This document shows, piece after piece, positions 33,911 through 47,449 of a DNA stretch of 64,000 nucleotides. The translations under genes were made by a program, and so were the position numbers. Source of the stretch: Epiperipatus broadwayi. Its lineage: Eukaryota; Onychophora; Udeonychophora; Euonychophora; Peripatidae. Positions within the stretch are counted from its first letter, which is position 1; each line of letters starts with the position of its first letter. The stretch covers positions 374,001 to 438,000 of the forward strand of contig JAQFVV010000180.1 of NCBI GenBank assembly GCA_028023455.1, read 5' to 3'. Below the pieces are notes generated by a model. That model searched no databases, had not been told where the DNA came from, and saw nothing but the letters and a program-made list of their open reading frames with translations.

Positions 33911-36900
33911 AGAAGGTTGAGTTTAGGCCAAGAAGAATCGTCTCAATTTTATTTTTAACAAATTATCTTTTTCGTTTTCAAAATAAACTAAAACCTAAAA
34001 AAATGGTCTTTTAAAAGTTTCTAAAATTTTTAAATGCATGAAAACCATTAATTTATTTGAGAAAATGTATTCTAATATAAAAATTCAAATGATGCTAAAT
34101 AATAAATGCAGTAGATACAAAATTTTGCATAATTGTTGATACCAGTGATCTTTCAAAAGCAGAATGCAGGAAGACTTTTCAAAAGACATTTTTTTCAGAA
34201 ATAGAAAAGCCTCTCAATAAAAATATGTGAAATGTTTTTTTTAAAACTTAGAGTTTTATTTTTAATCTAATGAAAACAATATGCTCATTTTTTCATCTAA
34301 ATTACAGTTAAACAGCTCATAACCTGAATATAATCTTTTGCAATAATAAATTGAAAAACAATTCTATTCCATGCTATCTGGGAGTAAAGTTTTATCATAG
34401 TCCAACTTATTTTCTGTATTTATCTAAAATTAAGTCAAAATTAAATTCTAGAATAACTTTCTTGGAAAACTAGATGACATTAATTGAGGTGTAATAGAAA
34501 TGGTTTATGGACAGTTTTCTTAGCACTAAGATATTCTGCTGGTGGTGAATACTGTGTTCTTGGAGAAAATGTTTCCACATTACTCTTTTGGATATTCAAT
34601 TAAATATTACTATGAGAAATATTACTGGTATACTCAAATCTATTTTTCTGTACTGGCTTTCATTTCTTTTACATGTGTCTCCCATCAGATATCAGAAGAG
34701 AAGTTGCCTCACAGAAAATATATAAAAAGCTATTATCTTAGTATTAACTCAATTTAATTTTATCACCTAAGACTTAGCTCCAATCAAGATCCTTTTTTTT
34801 TTTTTTGGATGTTTAACCAAATAAATTTCTTTTTCCTGATCCAATAATAAAGCCAATTAGATTAGATCTTTTTTAGACATAACTGGAATCACATCAACAA
34901 ATTTTGACAACCTATAGTTGCTCTGCTTATCTGCTTTATAAATGGAATTTATCATCCACTAATCTATATCAATTTATAGAAACATGATTATTTAATATAT
35001 GGGTACAGTGACAAAATTGAAGGACTTAATAAAACCGTTAGTGAATCTGTCTCCTGGTTGGAATCTATTCAGGTTTTTCATGATGTTTTGTTAATAATTA
35101 AACTGTCTGGAAAAAAAAAAAATCCATATCTAAATAATAAATTATAATTATTGAATGAAATTACCAATCTATATTTAACTCTGCTTATATAGAATGCGAT
35201 GAGAGAATTGAGTATTTAAAGTTTGTTTGATAAAAGATTATTTTTATTTTTGCTTTCTTTTAATATGTTTAATCCAAAAGTCTTAACATTTAGATATTTT
35301 TGGACACAAAAATTTAGATATAAGTATTGGATCTACTTTAAAAGTAATTGTGATTTAATGTTAAAGTTTTTTTTTATACTAATGGTATCAATAATTGTAC
35401 TTTATGTTAGTATTTTTTTATACTACTGTTATAAATAAAATATCAAAAATACAATTTAAAAAAAAAACAAAAAACAATTATTTCCTTGTCATGTTTTATG
35501 ACACAAACTCCACTATGCAAGTAATTATCTTTATAGTTGTTGTTTTTTTTTTTTTAGCATTTTTTCTTTTATCAATTTTTTTAAAATTAAAATTGTGTGA
35601 CAAAATGAAAAGTTGTAATTGTATTTAAGATATTATACATGGAAAAAGGAGTTACGTGTTAATTATTTCATGCACTTATGTTGAATAATAATAGATATAT
35701 TTATTGTTAATTAAAGTTTAAAGTATATATCTGTTAAAAATATTATGATAATTTTTAGTTTGATAAATGATTAGTCATAATCATTACGGTATTTATCCTG
35801 GGAAGGACAGAGATATAGTTGTGAGTGTTGAAAATTTAGCATTTTTAGATTAAATTGTATTAATTTTTTTAAATATATATTTTTTTATATATATTGTTAT
35901 TTAACATGTATATTAGATTCAACTATACTAATAATTAACAAATATGAGAGAGAAATCTGGTTAGACTGTTGTTTTTAACAGTAGCTTTATTGAATTCTGA
36001 ACAAGCAGCATTATAATTATCAAATTTGGAACAGTGAAGTGGTCTTACAATCATTAGTGTGTTAATAATTGCTGGATTGATCACACTATGAAAAAAATTA
36101 AGAAAGAGAAATTCTACTTATAGTAAATATAAAATGTTACATAATATAAAATTTGCATAAAATTTAGAATTGAAAATTGCTTGAAGATTTATAATCAATG
36201 TAATTATTAAAAAAAAAAATTATTTGATGATTGGCTATTTATTCACGATTCACATGATTGCAGTTAATTTGAAAAGATATAGGTTTAATACTGCATTATA
36301 TAACTTTTTTCATAAAATTTTATAGAAATCAAAAACTGTTTTTCTCCTATTGATTAATTGATTTGATAAAAATAAAATAGAAATTCATAAGTATATTATT
36401 ATTAATCTTCTTTTATTAATAAAATATTTATTTTTTAAAAATTAAAAACTTTTAGTAGTATCTACCAATGTACATTGTGAAGTGTAAAGTATACAATATG
36501 TTGGTCTCCTGCATTTAACTACTGTCATGATAGTTTAAAGGAGGAAGTAGGGTTGAATGTTGACAAAATTAATAATGTTCAAAATACTTTATCATGTTCC
36601 TGACAATCTTGCATCTTCATTTTTGGTTGTCATTTATATTAATTAGTTCAATAGTGTTAACAGATGGTGTAGTATTCTTGTTAGCAAGATACCTTAGCAT
36701 CTTTTGTTAATAGATGCTGTGATACTTTTTATTAGTAAAATACCATACTTTATTATCAAAAAAAGGCACTAATATTAGTGCTAAATAGAAATAAAATTTC
36801 TTTTTCAATTTTAGTTTAAGATAATGAACAAAATCAAATGTTTTAGAAGTTTTATGGTAAAAAAGACGATCAGTTTAGAGTTGAATATATAATATAATAT

Positions 36901-37491
36901 TTAAATATAGAGATTCATTTTCCTTATTTTCTTACTAAACATCTAAAATTAAATATTTTCATAAAAAAAACCCTGCTAGAAAAAGTAAAAAAGCTAAAAA
37001 AAAGATATACTGCATATATAAATTTAAATGTGCTTAACTATTAAAAGCTTGCTACTGAATATATCTATAGCTGTTATCCTTCAGGTTTATTAATAGATTA
37101 TTTGGGCATTTTTAAAATGTTTTTATAAAAAATAAATCAAAGTAGAAATAATATACATATATTGTTTATATCATTATATTTATATTTTGTATAATCATTT
37201 ATTTATTTTGATTCTATTTTAGTACTTTTTGTAATTTTAAGTGTTTTATTTGAATATTGTATTATAAATAAAAACATATGTAAAATGTCAATACATTTAG
37301 ATGTTATGATCATAGACAAAAGTTTCACTATGAGAGGATTGTATTGGAAGACTTGTATGTTATGAAAGATATAACAGAGATAGAGATAAGTGGAATGATT
37401 TAACTGAGCTAAAGCATGTATGCTTAATTATAAAAAGATGATTTATAATTCACTATTATTAAGTGTGTTTTTATTTTTTATTATTTTATAG
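33911..37491. other. Intron, weak repeat traces only
   Basis: The block 34,985-35,095 ('CTGGTTGGAATCTATTCAGG' then TTTTTCATGATGTTTTG) resembles 61,855-61,895 near an RTE copy ('CTGGTTAGAATCTCTACAGA'), so an old interspersed repeat is likely. Plus-strand ORFs at 34,542-34,757 and 35,223-35,628 are low-complexity. Near 36,660-36,760 a 'GTTAACAGATG.TGT.(G)TA' type sequence is partly duplicated. Confidence 0.4.
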
Positions 37492-37623
37492 GAAGCAATT
37501 GCTTTTGTGGGTTCATCGAAATACAATCCTATATTGCTTGATTCATTACTTCAAGGTATAGCATATCATGTGTTTACTTTGTTCCAAGTACAGTCAAGAA
37601 TAAAGCAAGGAGCAATTAAAAAG
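37492..37623 (+). CDS. POLRMT: POLRMT, internal exon
   Basis: 44 codons, phase 0 at both ends, acceptor ttattttatag and donor AAG|GTGAAA. The peptide runs from EAIAFVGSSKYNPILLDSL to QVQSRIKQGAIKK. It matches the human POLRMT order of a helix, then 'LARELS...F', then a basic 'RQRVSGQ' region. A GTATAG at 37,554 could act as an earlier donor, but that would leave phase 1, put a stop in the next exon, and delete the conserved basic segment, so the longer form is preferred. The genomic frame stays open past the donor to a stop at 37,768-37,770, so intron retention would give a short read-through product. Confidence 0.9.
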
Positions 37624-38375
37624 GTGAAAAGTACAGCTATTTACCAAAATATTAGTATAATTGAAAATGCCTTTTCAGTGTACATATTAATAAAAAATAT
37701 AAAGAATTTGATAATAAATATATCTTCTTATAAATCACTGCTGTTTACAGATATTTATCCCATAATTTAAGATCCAAATAAGTGTCATCATATTCCAAAA
37801 TAATTTTTTTTCTGTGATGATTCTGAATTCAGAAAAGAATTGCTACATGTACAGCAGGTAGATGTTAATTGTTTATTGGTAATGGAATAAATTATATTTC
37901 ATGTTGAAGGGTTATTAGATAATTTTATAAAATATAACTCTACTCACTTAAACATAATTGTTTCTTCTAATAGATTGAATATTCAATTATAAATATAAAC
38001 TGTGAACAACCATATATTTGCAGAAGGCCTTATACAATATAACTTTCTTTCAGAATTATACATTTTCAAATTATATTTGCCTTTTTTTTTTGATTAGCTA
38101 ATTTTATTTCTATTAATTGCTATTATATTATGATCTCATGAAATTTTTACTTGTTTATTTAAACTTGGGTGTAATTTATGAAGTTTAATCATTGAAATGA
38201 TATATTCATTGCTTTTTTTTTTTTTTTAAGAAAAAACAAATTTTATAATTTTTTTAGTTGTATTTTATCTTTTAATAATTAATATATGGTATCATGTAAC
38301 AAAGATTATATTTCCATTTTCAACATATATATATACACACACATACTGGATCTATTATATATATATATACTTTTT
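37624..38375. other. Intron, nothing recognised
   Basis: AT-rich; (TA)n(CA)n microsatellite at 38,323-38,344 and (TA)n at 38,357-38,370. Confidence 0.5.
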
Positions 38376-38535
38376 TTGATAGTAAGTTATTTCTATTAAA
38401 AGCATTCCATTTAAGTTTAATTCTATGAATTAATTTTTTCTATTATATTTCTGGATTAATTATTTGACAATGGATTTATAGCTATTAACTTTTTCTAATT
38501 CATTATTATTAATCTTTTAAGGCCTCAAAAAATTA
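38376..38535 (-). mobile_element. Short RTE LINE fragment (RT thumb)
   Basis: Matches the minus-strand RTE copy at 61,200-61,360 through 'AAGTTATTTCTA..AAAAGCA', 'TTTAAGTTTAATTCTATGA', 'TTCTATTATAT' and 'TAACTTTTTCTAATTCAT', i.e. the part encoding 'MDEINHRIKLGWSAFGRNNL' in the better copy. Roughly 150 bp, strongly diverged. Confidence 0.6.
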
Positions 38536-39103
38536 CTTAAAGGATATGTTAATATGAAGAGGTAAAGTATACAATTAAATCCATATAGAATGGAAAAACT
38601 TTAAAAGAACCAAATGAAGATTAAAAAAATTGTTGACAAAGTATAGTGATGTTAATTTTTAAGAATAGTGAAAAAAAAAAAGAAAAAAGATTTAGAAATC
38701 ATAGATCTACTAGGATTCTATCAGTCCAATAAAGTTCTTTCTAAGATCATTACATATTGTTTACAGAAAGATCATCGAAAATGATTTTCTATTATGTTTT
38801 TATTTACAGATTGATTCTATAAGCATTTGGCAAAGCTTAAGAATACAATGTTAAAAGTCATTAAACTAACAAAGTATTTCTTCCATGTTTACTTATCATA
38901 TGAAGACTAGCCTAATAGCTAATTACATCTACAATGACAAGACTGTAAGAGCTGGACAAAAGACATTTTTTAAAAATAAAAAAAACTGACATGAACAAAA
39001 AAATCTCTACATTGTAGCAGTCTGATAAAATGGAGTCAGTAACTAAATAATAACTTCAGGTGTTTTTTTTTTTTTAAAACTAAGATCACAATTATTGATG
39101 CTT
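38536..39103. other. Intron, nothing recognised
   Basis: AT-rich; no repeat pair or ORF of note. Confidence 0.45.
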
Positions 39104-39168
39104 AACAAAGTAAATAGTGATGGTACATTATGCTGGAAAGATTAATTTATTTTAAATTACAGCTTAGC
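39104..39168 (+). repeat. Partial copy of the palindromic MITE arm
   Basis: AACAAAGTAAATAGTGATGG and GGAAAGATTAATTTATTTTA, then AATTACAGCTTA, match the arms of the palindrome at 39,351-39,550. The left half is missing. In arrangement it is a direct repeat of one arm 245 bp upstream. Confidence 0.7.
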
Positions 39169-39350
39169 ATTGCTTTCGATTGTGCCAGTCATATTTATAG
39201 AATTAATATAGGTTTTATATATATAAATAGAATTTATAAGTTAAATATTTTTAAACACTGTTCTAAAAATTTAATTCTTTCATTTTTAACGATAATGATT
39301 TTTGATGTTTTTAATGCTGTCTTATACATAATATAATGATCCATTATAAT

Positions 39351-39550
39351 TATAGCTCAATAATATTTCTTCTTTTGTAATTTAAATATAATAAAATAAA
39401 TAGTGATGGTACACTATGCTGGAAAGATTAATTTATTAATTTATTTATAAGCTGTAATTTTAAATAAATTAATCTTTCCAGAATAGTGTATGATCACTAT
39501 TTATTTTGTTATATTTAAATTAAGGAAAGAAGAAATATTATTGAGTTATA
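39351..39550. mobile_element. Palindromic MITE, 200 bp, about 95-bp arms
   Basis: The two halves are inverted copies. Ends TATAGCTCAATAATATTTCT (left) and TATAACTCAATAATATTTCT (right, reverse complement); inner parts share AAATAAATAGTGAT, GGAAAGATTAATTTATT and the centre around TAAGCTGTAATTTT. Only a handful of differences and almost no loop, so the transcript would form a near-perfect hairpin. No coding capacity. Confidence 0.85.
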
Positions 39551-39868
39551 TAAGCTTAAGTAATTGTTTTTGATAATGGAAAAGAAATAGAAACAGAATA
39601 AGTTTTTTTAATTGTCTTGATGAAGAATATTGTCGAAGGATAATATGTTTCACATAAAGCCCAACTAACCAAAGTTTTGTCTTTTCTTAAGATTTAGCAT
39701 GCTAGAAAACATTAACAATGATTAATAATAAGATAAACAATTATCTCAATAATCACATTTCATTTATAGACTATAATGACTAACTACTTTCAGGACAAAC
39801 AATATCACTAGAATTCACTTTAATACTTATAAAGTAATAATTAAAATAATAATGAACTTTATGTTTAT

Positions 39869-40188
39869 ATTGAGTTTTTTTAAAATTTATTTTCCTGAAT
39901 ATCATATTTGAATTTTAACATTTATCTCACGACTTGAATAGGAAATCTTGAGATTTAAATATTTCTCATTAAAACTAATTTAAATTATCCCATCAGTTTT
40001 AAAAATGTCTGCATGAAAACTTCTTATAAAATACCAGTTATCTTTTTTGCAAGAAACATCATACTGACTTGTTTTATTGCTGATGTTATATGGTCATTGA
40101 GTATGAAAAATCAATTAAAGACTGAATGTTTAGATTAGAGACACTTCATGAAGTAGCAAACAATATCTGAAACAGAAGAAATGATAAA
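39869..40188 (+). repeat. Direct repeat, copy 1 (about 320 bp)
   Basis: Aligns over its full length with 41,889-42,212. Shared blocks include TTTTTAAAATTTATTTTCCT, CATGACTTGAATAGGAAAT (variant here), CATTAAAACTAATTTAAA, 'GTCTGCATGAAAAC', 'ATATGGTCATTGAG' and 'GAATG(T/C)TTAGATTAGAGA'. Similarity about 85% by eye. No ORF and no terminal inverted repeats; class unknown. Confidence 0.8.
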
Positions 40189-41888
40189 AAAATATTTACT
40201 TCACTAATTGGGGTATAGCTGCTTAATGATAAGTACACTTCCACCCAATTGTACATTTGGTTTTAATTAATATCTGTACTGGGTTTCGGTTACTTGGGGT
40301 CATTTACACATTCTCTAATATATTTTTTGTAAGATAATCAAATTATGGCCTTAAGAAACAGTCACAAAGTATGAATCACAATTATATTTCCTGATTATCC
40401 TTAAACCTCTGGGTTAGAGAAAATTAGTTGATTTGAAAAATCATTTTTCTTATTTAAAGCAGCTTATATTATGAGCGCCAATGTCAACATAATATTTGTT
40501 AGCACGCTGCTTTAGTAAAAAGAAATTTAAATGCAGTGACAAAAGTATTAACAAGTATAGAGTCATAGAAAAAAGCTATTGAGATTGTTATTTAAAAAAA
40601 GAAAATTTGATAACAAATTAATAATAATAAAAATACACATGTTATGCCCCCTTCCACAACACCTTCAATAAATAATTGTTAACTTATAACAGAACTATTT
40701 TTTTGTTCAATTTAAAATAAATAATACAATTATAAAACATTAATTTATCACTTTAATTAATAATGATATAAAGATAAAACATTAATTATCAATGTATTTT
40801 AGAAGATATAAAATAAATTAAGTCTTAAAAAATTATTTTAGTTCTAAAGATTATTAAAGACTATTTTATTAAGTAATTACTTATTAGGAAAATATCAATG
40901 CAAAGTCTTACTGTGAGTTTTAATTACAGGCACCTTTTTTCTGTATAAGTCTCTTTGTTTTATGGCATTGGCTTGATGTTTTTGAGCTGTGGTGTCTTAT
41001 TTTTCCATTAATCCATTACAGTTAGATTGGTTTTGTAAATGAATTTTTATTCTCTGATTTCACAATGGCAGCAAACTGGGATTAGGCAGATATTAGGGTT
41101 TCAGAACTCCATTTCAGCAGCGGGAACAGGTTCTGTGATGACAGATGTATGTTATCTTTAGTCTACTCTGGGTAACATTTTACCAATACTTTTGAAGGCT
41201 TGCATATTGTTAAGTTTGCAGATAACAGCCTTCTCAGGATCCAAACTCAGTCACTGTGTATTCCAGTTTTCAGCCCTGCTTGTCTCTCTAGACTTTACAA
41301 TGTCTCGAGGCCATTAACTTCTTCATGGCAATCAAAAGAATTGCTAATGAATAACTGATGAAGTTCATATTGCTGCACAAATTAATTCTTTAATTAATAA
41401 TCTCTCTTCTAATCGCAATTGACTCAGCTATATATATATACAATTTTCCTTCATCACTGTTTTTTTTTTATCAGCATCATTTCTTTAATTAATTAATTAA
41501 TTACATGTTTTCAATTTTCAGATTTACTCTTCTGTGTGGGATAATTGTTCACATCTCAAATATAATTTTGTTGATATGCGACAAGGTTTGTTTTTACATT
41601 TTTGTATTACAAATGAATTCTTACATTGCATTTATTATTTTTCTTATCACAAACTATTTGGATTTTTTTTTTAATCAAGTAAAGATAAAATACAAATATA
41701 TCTTTTATAATATGCATTTTAGAAATTATAGAAATGTGTTTACTATCAAAAATACATACTTTATATCCAGAATTTCTTTCAAATGACATTAAAAAAATAA
41801 TGAAGCCTAGCTAATTTTATTCATTAATACAGTTTAATTCCATTCCATTATATGTGTAAGTATACTTTGTACCAGTAAAGAGCACAAT
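40189..41888. other. Intron between the two direct-repeat copies
   Basis: A GC-richer block at 41,060-41,340 and a 'CGAAACCCAGTAC' motif on the minus strand near 40,278 stand out but could not be classified. A (TTAA)n run lies at 41,486-41,502. Confidence 0.4.
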
Positions 41889-42212
41889 ATTGAATTTTTT
41901 TAAAATTTATTTTCCTGGATGTCATATTTGAATTTCAACGCAAATCTCATGACATGAATAGGAAATGCTGAGATTTAAACAACATTTCTCATTAAAACTA
42001 ATTTAAAGCATCCTATCAGTTTTAAAAGTGTCTGCATGAAAACCTGTTTTATAAAATACCAATTATCTCTTGCAATAAACATCTTACTGATTTGTTTTAT
42101 TACAAATATTATATGGTCATTGAGCATAAAAAATGAATAAAGAATTGAATGCTTAGATTAGAGAGGCTTCGTCATGAACTAGCAAACTATATGAAGCAAA
42201 AGAAATGATAAA
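41889..42212 (+). repeat. Direct repeat, copy 2
   Basis: Second copy of the unit at 39,869-40,188, same orientation, about 2.0 kb downstream, with small indels. Sequence similarity stops abruptly at both ends of each copy, so this is an interspersed element or a segmental duplication limited to the unit. Confidence 0.8.
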
Positions 42213-42559
42213 TACATTATCTATAGCATGTAATATCTGATATGAAGTGTGTAGGCATATTATAAATGGGCTCTGACTGTTAAATAAAAAGATTTTTTTT
42301 TATATCATATTTTTATTATTTATCTGTAATATTAGTTTGGATTTAAAACATAGGAATCTGAAAGTTTTATGTTGTAGCTTGTAGTAAAATACTATACTTT
42401 TTTTTTCATGTTTAAATTTACAGTGCTTTTTATTATTGTTGTTTTTAACAGCTTTGACTATTAGCAATTTTTCAAACTGTAAATGATAAATATATTATCT
42501 TAATTCAGTTGCAAGATGAAAATCTCTTCATATGCTGCTCGTATTCATATGAAACTTTC

Positions 42560-43880
42560 ATATCTCATCTTAGCCATAGTCTTTTTCTATATTCTTTAAA
42601 TATCATGGAATGCAATATAAAATTTCAGCTATTGTCATTTTTAGTGACATGTTCAGAACAAACCCATTTCAGTCAAATTCCTTAACAATGTCACTGATAT
42701 CTGATTGTTTTTTTAATCTTGTGTTTTGCTTTCAATCTTTTTTGTTACTCTCAACATAAATCTTTCCATTGTTTGGTGCATGACTTGAAGTTTCTGTTTT
42801 GTTACTTTTGTAATACATATTTATACTTCCACTAAATAGTTGGTTATTTCTACTAAAACCGTTTGATTCAAATTTAAATTTATGATTAATTTTATTCATT
42901 ATGTTTATATCGTATTAATATTAAAGTAATGTATATATAGTTATTAACTTCTAATTCATTATTATCATTTTTTATTTTCTACCTATTTCAAAAGCCACTG
43001 TACATTTTTTTTTTAAAGGATATATCTTTATTTTTTTCTTTCTTGTTTCATGAGACAGTTCTTTAGCATTTCCTCAAACACAAGCATTATTTGTGAAACA
43101 ACTATATTAGGTAGATGACTTAAGTAATCTCCATCTCTTTAGCTTCACATTTTAATCTGCAGAATATTTCTCATAAAATTGCTGTAAAAGTTTTAGAGAT
43201 GAATCATCTTTCCATATAACCTATCAGTGATAATCTCTTTTAGTTCACCATGATCTCTGCTGTAGCATTTTGATAAATATTTTCTAGAATTTGACAATAT
43301 CCTGAATTTATGTTTTGCATTTTCTAAGCTTTAATTACTTAAATGCTTTTTGATAATATATTAAGCATAATGGCAACTTGAGTGTAATCTATTGTGACAT
43401 TATTTCTTTTAAAATCAGTTTGTAACAATTACATCAATGTTGTGGGGAGACAATATATAGTGAGCTTAGTAAAGATTCTGTTGAACTAGTAGAATAATGG
43501 TATATTTTTTAATATCCTTTTTTTGCATTGATCTTAAAATTTAATGGCAATTGAAATTTTCTATATTCTTATTATCTAAACAATTAGTATATTACTTTGT
43601 TAATAACTTCATTATTCTTCAATTGGATCCTTTAAAATATCTATAAAAATTCCATTCTTTCCTTGAACTCCATTATTTATAAGTTTAATAGTATGTTTCA
43701 CTTTTACATTTAAAATATTTGGAGTTTGCTTTTAACTTAAAAGAAACTTTTTGATTTATTTTTGAAATCTTAAAGGAACCAAATAGGGTAGATTTTTAAT
43801 ATCCATTCCTTACATTTTTGTTACTGCAATTATTAATTATTGTGTGATTATTCATATAGCAAGAAAACGTTAAAGAACTG
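42560..43880 (-). mobile_element. RTE LINE fragment, strongly decayed
   Basis: Minus-strand copy of the family at 60.7-62.2 kb. Matching blocks in order: 'CTCAACATAAATCTTTCCAT' (42,750), TTATTTCTACTAAAACCGTT (42,846), 'TTATTTGTGAAACAACTATA' (43,089), 'TTTTAATCTGCAGAATATTT' (43,152), 'AGTTTTAGAGATGAATCATC' (43,189) and 'GTGTGATTATTCATATAG' (43,841). Shared to beyond the RT core, but no open frame remains. Confidence 0.7.
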
Positions 43881-46800
43881 CTTGACAACTTACAATAAAC
43901 ATCTTGGTGAATATACTGGCTTTTATCTATGTGTTTAATACAAAAATAATACCATAGTCTTACTCCTCAATTACCTGCAAGTTATATCACTTAGCACATA
44001 TGTATACATGTAATCCTATGTACTGTAATGGTATAAAATAAAAAAGTAAGCAAATGTATGACTTATCAAATAGCATATAACAATATAAAGAATAAAATAA
44101 ATAATCAAACGACTTGCCTAATATATTGACTTCAAAATGAAATGGAATAGATAGTTATCTTAAATGTTACTAATCGTTTATTTACTATAATAATGATAAC
44201 TGATGAAATGTTTTTGGGTTAATTATTATTAGGCAATGTATTATAGCACTTAAATGTAATAGTATAATAAATAATAAATATTAAGTCAACTTCACATTTA
44301 AGAGCACTAAATATAATAATATTTATCTATGATTAAAAAAAAATCTTATTCAGACTCTGCTTGAAATGCTAAATATCATGTAATAAAGTGATTAAAATAT
44401 GTAAAAATGTTTTATTCAATGTTTTGGCTAACTGATATATTAATATATGAATAAAAAATATAGAGAGACTCTCAAAGTTTATATTAAAGTATAGTGTAAT
44501 AATTTAACTATGAAAAATCATGAAATCCAATTTAATTAACAAAATGAAAATTTATTAATATAAATAATAATAACAAAAAATATATATTGTGCCAGGAACT
44601 TACATTTTAATTTTTTACCAAAATTTTAATTCAGAAAAGCTCTTGAATTTACTATTCATATATATATATACAAAATTTTATTTTATCCATTTGGGATGAA
44701 CAAATAATTATACAGTTTCATTACAGATAAGAATGCCACTCTCCAAAGAGAAAGAATGTAATACAAGAGCAGTAATTCAAAACAACCCAATTACATATCC
44801 TTTATGTACTCAGTTGAGGAACCTATTTCTCTTAAATCAGAAACAAATTGTCCAATAAGATCAAAATGGCATATGAAAAGTAAATTTATATAATTTTATT
44901 CATTAATCATTTAATAAATGGAACACACAACATAAACATATATAAAAAGCCCCACAATAATTGACACCCATAGCCACACACTTATGTACAAATATTTTGC
45001 AACTTTATAAATTATTAATAAATATTTTGTAATAATAATAAAGTTACTCATGACTACTACATGTATGTAAATTGAAAATCTGTAGCATACAAAATAACTG
45101 AAACCACTTTCATACTTGATTATTAGGCCTTTTTTCTGGAAATTAAACTGATAATCTTACTATGGTGGTATTTCTTTAATGTCACATATGATTATACAAA
45201 AAAAAAAAACACTCAGTTACTTTAAAATAAGGGAATTTTTTTTACCTTAAGATCATTTAATTCACTTAATTGTTTAGATGTTCCAAAGCATTTATTTTTT
45301 CTTTATATTCACAATCCTAGAGAAGCGGTACTTAATGTTTTATTAATAGAGTTTTTTTTCCAAAGTCTTCTCTCAGTAGAATATGTTTGCATTGAAATAT
45401 TGATATTACAGATAGATCATGTCTTTTTAATAATTGCAAAAAACATAAATGACTAAATAAATGAAAAATACACTTTTAGCAAGATTAATGACTAAATCTT
45501 ATAAGTAGATTTTAATCGAGGATGGCAACAGATTTAAATCCAGATAAGTGATAATTTTAAGGCAGATTCTTGGATCTTATTTCATCTTTAAACTCTTTTA
45601 TAGAGCATTACACCCACTAGTTTGACCATAGATAATTAGCTTGACATAGCTTAAGGCTTAAGTGGACATATGTTAAATTTAGCCCACCATAATTTTATTT
45701 CCCATTTCTTCAAATTTTATAAAACAATCACACTCCAACTTAATGAATGATTTCTATCAAAATTACTACTGTATATTCTTTTCCATTAAAGCTTAACTAG
45801 GAATCAATTATATCCAGTCAAATATATCGGCTGAACTTCTCATCTGATATTTTAAAGAACAAATTGTCCTCCATTTTTTATTCTCAAAAACTAAATAGAA
45901 CCAAACCCTTTCTTTTTTTTTAAAATTATTACTAAGTGGTGTAAATCTGTTTCACCCCTACTCTATAATTACATCTATTCAATTAAAAGTTTTGCCTCTA
46001 TAAAAAAAATAATTAACATTCATATTTTTATAAATAGACATTCTTCAATTTCAATTTACAAATTATCATTTGAATTTATGTGATTCTTTTAACATAAAAT
46101 CCTTTCTCTTATCTAATTATACCAACAATTTTTTTTAACAATAACAATATTAAACAATCCAATTAAAATAAAATATTTTATGTTTGTGATTGTAATCAAC
46201 ATCCACACACTTTTATTAGATTAATATAACAACTATTTAAGGATTTTAAATAAAATATTCTTTAATTTTATTTTACTAATATTTTATTCTGTTAATAAAA
46301 TAAATCAAAATTGTAAATATTATAATGCAGAATGTCTCTAGATTGAGAGCTCCATTCTAGCATTATAATATATATATATAAAATTAAGAAGCAAATAAAA
46401 AAATTCCCTTTTTAGTAATTTAATCCTGAATTAGTTATCATTATGTGTTGTGGATGATATACTAAGAAAATCCAAAAACAATATAATAGCATAAATATTG
46501 CCAAATAAATACGTAAAAAATATTTTCAAAGTTTTAATAAATATGTTTATTTTGTTTACAGTTTTTTTTATAATATTAAGCATAAGATTATTTAATTTAC
46601 ATCAAATATTATAATATAAATATTTATTAAATATATATACTATCATCAAGATTACCCATAAATATTTATACATAAAACATATTGCAAATATATATATGAA
46701 GAAAACAAAGAAACATTTTTATTTAAATAAATTAATATTATAATTAAAAAATTATTATTTAAATTTTTTTTTACTGTGCAATGTAATCTTTCTTTTGGAA

Positions 46801-47449
46801 ATACTATATTTTTCTGTACTCTAAACAAAATACATGCATTCTAAAAAAAATAAAGGATGTATAAAAAAATGTATACTACCTGTTGAATTCGCTCACTCTA
46901 ATATTTGCAAGAATATTCTTTAAAATGTAATTCCATTTGAATAACATTTATTAAATATATTAAACTTTTATCATCAACTTATATATTTTTATATAAATAC
47001 ATAATAATAAATTTGAAATTCAAAATCCTTTAAAGATTCTGCTGAAATTCCCGCAATGTTTCCATAGTATGTAAATTAAAACATTTGAAATTAAAGTTAT
47101 CTAACTTCGAAATAGTAATAAAAGGGGGGGGGGATAACTTTTTTTAAATAGGAAGTTAACAACAGATAAATTTATGAAAGTTAGGTTTAACTTTTCAAAG
47201 TCAGTGGTTGGGTAGATAGCAACCTAGGTATTGACATGTTCTTAAATGAATAAAAATATAATTATACAGCTTTAAATACCTAAAATAAAGCATTAAGTTA
47301 CTCAATTAAGTTAATAGAGATAATATCAGCTAACTTTTTAGAATTATAATAAAAAAAATATTTTTTTTTGATACTAGATTGTACCTGTATTTATTTTTAC
47401 ACAAATTGTTAAAATATATATATCATTATAAGCAGTTTCTTTTTGTTAG
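43881..47449. other. Intron, nothing recognised
   Basis: 3.5 kb of very AT-rich DNA with (TA)n runs (44,654-44,670; 46,369-46,380) and a G-run at 47,124-47,133. No gene, RNA or repeat pair supported. Confidence 0.5.

Noticed and set aside
35223-35628. Two overlapping plus-strand ORFs, hydrophobic
   Set aside because: Phe/Leu/Tyr/Lys-rich low-complexity from T/A-rich DNA; no splice sites or family match.
37492-37770. Single-exon 87-codon gene starting at the ATG-like position 37,507
   Set aside because: Its first part is the POLRMT exon in the same frame; the rest is intron read-through.
40260-40320. Minus-strand ATGACC...CGAAACCCAGTAC as another ribozyme
   Set aside because: Three of the first core positions differ and stem III is not self-complementary or paired.
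41505-41789. ORFs on both strands at the same place
   Set aside because: Typical mirror ORFs of AT-rich intron sequence.
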